A DNA stretch of 6,403 nt from NCBI GenBank assembly GCA_944386965.1, contig CALXDE010000245.1, positions 1-6,403 of the forward strand. The letters are read 5' to 3'. Below, piece by piece: positions 3,706-6,403 of this stretch (the first letter of the stretch is position 1; each line of letters starts with the position of its first letter). Under the pieces are notes generated by a model. The model did not search any database. It had not been told where the DNA came from and saw nothing but the letters and a program-made list of their open reading frames with translations. Origin of the DNA: an uncultured Oscillospiraceae bacterium (GTDB lineage: Bacteria; Bacillota_A; Clostridia; Oscillospirales; Oscillospiraceae). The position numbers and the translations under genes were made by a program.

Positions 3706-6247
3706 ATGGATTGTATCGTCCTCGGCGCTGATCGCGCTGGTGGTCCTCCTGCGGCGGCTGCTGCGGGGGCGGATCTGCCTGCGCCTGCAATACGCCCTGT
3801 GGCTGCTGGTGCTCCTGCGCCTGCTGATCCCCGGGACGGTGGGGGAGAGCGCCCTGAGCGTCCAGCGGCCCCTGGAAGCTGTGCGGACATATGAAGTGAT
3901 GAACCTGCTGCCGGAGGATACCTACTACGAGGAGGATGGAGATATCCGGATGGTCCAGGGAGGTCTGCCCGGAGATATCTTCGATCAGATGGAGGACGGG
4001 ACGTATGGCGGCTATGTCACCCAGGACGGCACATTCCTCCCGGCTCCCCAGATCGTGGCGTGGACGGAGTGGAAGAAGCTGGCTTTTGGGGTCTGGTACG
4101 CCGGCATGGCTCTGACGGGACTGCTGCTGGTGCTCTCCAACCTGTCGTTCTACCGGAAGCTGCGCCGCACTCGGCATCTGCTGGATGTGGACGCATCGAC
4201 AAAAATCTATGTGACGGAGGCCATCCAGTCCCCCTGCCTGTTTGGACTGCCCTGGCCCGCCATCTATGTCCCCGCCGCCGTGGCGGAGGACGGGGAGGCC
4301 TTGGGCCATGTGCTGGCCCATGAGGAGGCCCACTACCGCCACGGCGACCACCTCTGGACGGCCCTGCGGGGCGTGTGCCTGGTGCTCCACTGGTACAACC
4401 CCCTGGTGTGGTGGGCGGCGGCCCTCAGCCGCCGGGACTGTGAGCTGGCCTGTGACGAGGCGGCGGTGAAAGCCCTGGGAGAGGCGGAGCGGGCGGCCTA
4501 TGGCCGGACTCTGGTGGGTCTGGCGGAGCAGCACAGCGGCCTGATGCGCTGCGCCACCTCCATGAGCGGCTCAGACCTGAAAGCGCGCGTCGCCGCGCTG
4601 GTGGAAAGGCCCGCCACCCGCCGGACCGCGGCGGCGGTCATGGCCCTGGCGGTGGCGGCGTTTGCCCTGTGCGCCTTTACCGGGGCGCGGGAGAGCGCCC
4701 CCAACTGGAGCACGCCGGAGGAGTTTGCCACCTGGGTGGAGCCGGGAAGCGCGGGCACCGCCGTGGCGCAGATGCGCTCCACCTATCCGGACGGCCGGGA
4801 GTACGTGGGGAAAACCGTGGGCGTCACCTGGGTGGCGGAGCACATCACCGGCCGCTTTGCGGACTACGAGTGGACGCGGGCAATGTCCTCTGACACCGCC
4901 GACGGCCTGTGCCTGGAGATCCGGATGGAGGAGGGCGATACCCTGCGGCTCTATGAAAACGATGTGGCAGAGCTGGCGGGAAACTGGGGTACGGTCTGGT
5001 ACCGGGCGGCCTGCCGCGGCGGGGCGGATGGGAGCGCCGACTCCATCTTCGCCGTCTGCCGGGAGCAGTACGACCAGCTGGTGATGGGCAGCCTCACGGA
5101 CCTGACCCTCCCCGGCACGGCGGAAGGCGAGGCGGCGGAGGCGCTGTATACCCTGTGGAACAGCTGGCTGGCCCGGGCCGCGCAGAAGCTGCCGCCGGAC
5201 TCCCGGTGGGGGATCACCGACTACAGCCTGGGCGGGACGGTGACAGGGATGACCACGGCGGAGGACGGCGGCGATGTGCGGGCCACCTGGGAGATGGATG
5301 TGCTGCTTCAGCCGGTGGACTATGAAAATACGTTCTGGTGGATTGGCAACGCCGTGGGCGCGGAGGTGGATTACGGGGCGGACTACGCCGGGTGGATTGA
5401 GCTGGGGTACCAGGGCTGGCTCATCCGGGACGGGGAGAGCGGCCTCTGGTCCATCCCGGACTTCGGCACCGGGGGATACACGATGGAGAATCTGCTGACA
5501 GCGTATCCCCCCGCGGCACTGCGGGAAGAGGGGAGCATTCACGCTGTCCCATACGAATGCCATGCCTGGACCCCGGCCGGGGCAGAGGTTACCGGCTATG
5601 GTGCCGAGGGCGGTGACACCTGGGTGGAATTTGTCTGGGATGGTGTCGGCTATACCATGCTCTCCCGTCCGGGCGGAGAGCGCACGGAGTGGGTGGAGCT
5701 GGTGGCGCGTCTGCCGGGGAACACCGCTGCCGGGGAGTTCCTGCGTGCCTCCGGACAGGTGGATTTTTACACCGCCGGCGCGTACACCGCGGCGGTTTGG
5801 AGTGATGGAGAGGCACTCTATGTCCTAACGGTGGAGGCATCGCCGCCATGGGCGGACGAAGTCCTGGAGTCCCTGCTGGCCCAGCACCCGGAGCCGATCC
5901 TGGGCACCGGTGCCAGTTCCTCCGCGGCGGCGGTGTATGTCTATGAAAAGGAGGGCTTTGGCGGGAATTTCACCATCGCGCTCGATCCGGACGGCACGTT
6001 CCGATACAATGAGGGGCTGCTCAGCAGCCACATGGGCCTCGGCACCTGGGCGGTGGAGGGGGACATCCTGACGCTCCGGGAGGACGAGGAATCAGGCTAT
6101 GGCTTTGTGAACCGCTTCACCGTCACGCCGGAGGGCCTGGTGTTCCAGGCGGAGGGCTCCGACAATTTCCTCTATGTGAAGGCGGCCGACGGGGATCTCT
6201 TCCTGGGCCCGCCCCTGGAGACGGAGGCCGGGGAAGAGGGCACATGA
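3698..6247 (+). CDS. M56 (BlaR1/MecR1-like) membrane metalloprotease sensor with a large non-penicillin-binding ectodomain
   Basis: A predicted receptor-protease that senses a signal outside and acts on the partner repressor inside. Membrane segments lie at about 4-20, 28-46, 128-150 and 310-329, with basic residues on the inner sides (RRLLRGR, RKLRRTRH, RPATRR), as in BlaR1. The cytoplasmic zinc protease lies between the third and fourth: SPCLFGL (178-184), HEEAH (208-212, an HExxH with E209 catalytic), the W-rich LHWYNPLVWW (230-239) and CELACDE (248-254) with E249 as likely third zinc ligand. The 80-residue outer loop between segments 2 and 3 is very acidic. The ectodomain (about 331-849) is roughly 520 residues, twice that of BlaR1, and shows no STYK-type serine or KTG motif. 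It ends in a beta-rich module (about 745-836, from VYVYEKEGFGG to FLYVKAADGDLF). ATG 3698 has GGAGGAG (3684-3690) at 7 bases. The ligand is unknown. Confidence 0.9.
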   Translation: MTEWIVSSSALIALVVLLRRLLRGRICLRLQYALWLLVLLRLLIPGTVGESALSVQRPLEAVRTYEVMNLLPEDTYYEEDGDIRMVQGGLPGDIFDQMEDGTYGGYVTQDGTFLPAPQIVAWTEWKKLAFGVWYAGMALTGLLLVLSNLSFYRKLRRTRHLLDVDASTKIYVTEAIQSPCLFGLPWPAIYVPAAVAEDGEALGHVLAHEEAHYRHGDHLWTALRGVCLVLHWYNPLVWWAAALSRRDCELACDEAAVKALGEAERAAYGRTLVGLAEQHSGLMRCATSMSGSDLKARVAALVERPATRRTAAAVMALAVAAFALCAFTGARESAPNWSTPEEFATWVEPGSAGTAVAQMRSTYPDGREYVGKTVGVTWVAEHITGRFADYEWTRAMSSDTADGLCLEIRMEEGDTLRLYENDVAELAGNWGTVWYRAACRGGADGSADSIFAVCREQYDQLVMGSLTDLTLPGTAEGEAAEALYTLWNSWLARAAQKLPPDSRWGITDYSLGGTVTGMTTAEDGGDVRATWEMDVLLQPVDYENTFWWIGNAVGAEVDYGADYAGWIELGYQGWLIRDGESGLWSIPDFGTGGYTMENLLTAYPPAALREEGSIHAVPYECHAWTPAGAEVTGYGAEGGDTWVEFVWDGVGYTMLSRPGGERTEWVELVARLPGNTAAGEFLRASGQVDFYTAGAYTAAVWSDGEALYVLTVEASPPWADEVLESLLAQHPEPILGTGASSSAAAVYVYEKEGFGGNFTIALDPDGTFRYNEGLLSSHMGLGTWAVEGDILTLREDEESGYGFVNRFTVTPEGLVFQAEGSDNFLYVKAADGDLFLGPPLETEAGEEGT

Positions 6248-6273
6248 TCCCGCCGTTGGAGCGGGAGGATTTG

Positions 6274-6313
6274 GGCAGGCCCACAGCATTTCGCTGTGGG
6301 CCTGCCGCTTTTT
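6274..6313 (+). terminator. Rho-independent terminator of the blaI-blaR-like operon
   Basis: GGCAGGCCCACAGC (6274-6287) pairs perfectly over 14 bases with GCTGTGGGCCTGCC (6293-6306) around ATTTC, followed by GC and five T (6309-6313). A smaller stem, TCCCGC (6248-6253) with GCGGGA (6261-6266), lies just before it, directly after the stop codon. The right arm is identical to 3205-3218 in the terminator before the operon. Confidence 0.92.
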
Positions 6314-6327
6314 CTGCGGAAATTCCC

Positions 6328-6355
6328 TTGCTATTTAGGAAAAATCCGGTATACT
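6328..6355 (+). promoter_or_regulatory. Rightward promoter for a gene beyond the right edge
   Basis: TTGCTA (6328-6333, four of six) and TATACT (6350-6355, five of six) with a 16-base spacer, immediately after a terminator. The start is expected near 6362. A palindrome ATACTA-TATGC-TAGTAT (6351-6367) covers the -10 box and start point and could be an operator. Confidence 0.6.
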
Positions 6356-6374
6356 ATATGCTAGTATGCGTATG

Positions 6375-6392
6375 CGCAGGGGGAACCCTGCG
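6375..6392 (+). other. 5' leader hairpin with GGAA tetraloop
   Basis: CGCAGGG (6375-6381) pairs perfectly with CCCTGCG (6386-6392) around GGAA, a GNRA-type tetraloop. It begins about 13 bases into the predicted transcript and is followed by GGGGAGAG, which could be a ribosome site for a start codon past the edge, or part of a longer structured RNA. ATG codons at 6358 and 6366 are open to the edge but lack ribosome sites. The window ends too soon to decide. Confidence 0.4.
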
Positions 6393-6403
6393 GGGGAGAG
6401 ACT

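Noticed and set aside
4571..4582. SDLK (residues 292-295) as a penicillin-binding Ser-x-x-Lys motif in the M56 protein
   Set aside because: It lies before the fourth membrane segment, on the cytoplasmic side, in a stretch where M56 proteases normally have a conserved 'LK.R' helix; no KTG-like partner motif follows.
6358..6403. A coding region starting at ATG 6358 or 6366 and running off the right edge
   Set aside because: Both ATGs lie at or just after the predicted transcript start without a ribosome site, and the frames cross a perfect hairpin; the segment is better read as untranslated leader.
1..6403. CRISPR arrays, tRNA or rRNA genes, insertion sequences, phage or attachment sites
   Set aside because: No regularly spaced repeats, no cloverleaf or rRNA-like stretches, no transposase or integrase coding, and no terminal inverted repeats were seen; intact genes account for nearly the whole window.

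Overview
The window looks like ordinary chromosome of a GC-rich, low-oxygen-type Firmicute, most likely a gut Clostridia member of the Oscillospiraceae (Flavonifractor/Lawsonibacter/Oscillibacter-like). This rests on strong AGGAGG-type ribosome binding sites, sigma-A-type promoters, U-tailed hairpin terminators, the yceD(DUF177)-rpmF pair with a zinc-binding L32, and a BlaI/M56 pair. The genus is an inference from gene style; no rRNA is present.

Layout. At 1-149 there is no complete gene, but a strong leftward promoter (about 98-126) must serve a gene beyond the left edge. A leftward RluA-family pseudouridine synthase gene fills 150-1148. Its promoter lies back to back with a near-perfect rightward promoter (1262-1290) for yceD (1318-1821) and rpmF (1864-2058). 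That operon ends at a perfect hairpin terminator (2068-2102). A single-gene unit follows: its own promoter, a gene of the alanine dehydrogenase/N5-(carboxyethyl)ornithine synthase family (2211-3194), and a terminator. Next is a two-gene regulatory operon: a BlaI/MecI-type repressor (3316-3705) overlapping by 8 bases a large M56 (BlaR1/MecR1-like) membrane metalloprotease (3698-6247). It ends at a long terminator (6274-6313). The last 90 bases hold a further rightward promoter and the start of an untranslated leader with a GGAA-capped hairpin; its gene lies past the right edge.

How the genes work together. The first block concerns the ribosome: pseudouridylation of rRNA, an rRNA-accumulation factor and ribosomal protein L32. 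The ornithine/alanine-dehydrogenase-like enzyme stands alone in metabolism. The blaI-blaR pair is a signal-transduction module. Its promoter carries two identical TGACAATGTCA palindromes, one on the -35 element and one in the leader, so it is very likely autorepressed.

The most interesting part is this BlaI/M56 system. It has no beta-lactamase or PBP gene beside it. The receptor's roughly 520-residue outer region shows no penicillin-binding motifs and ends in a beta-rich module. The repressor has Ala-Val exactly where MecI/BlaI have the cleaved Asn-Phe bond. It appears to be a BlaR-architecture sensor for some other, unidentified signal.
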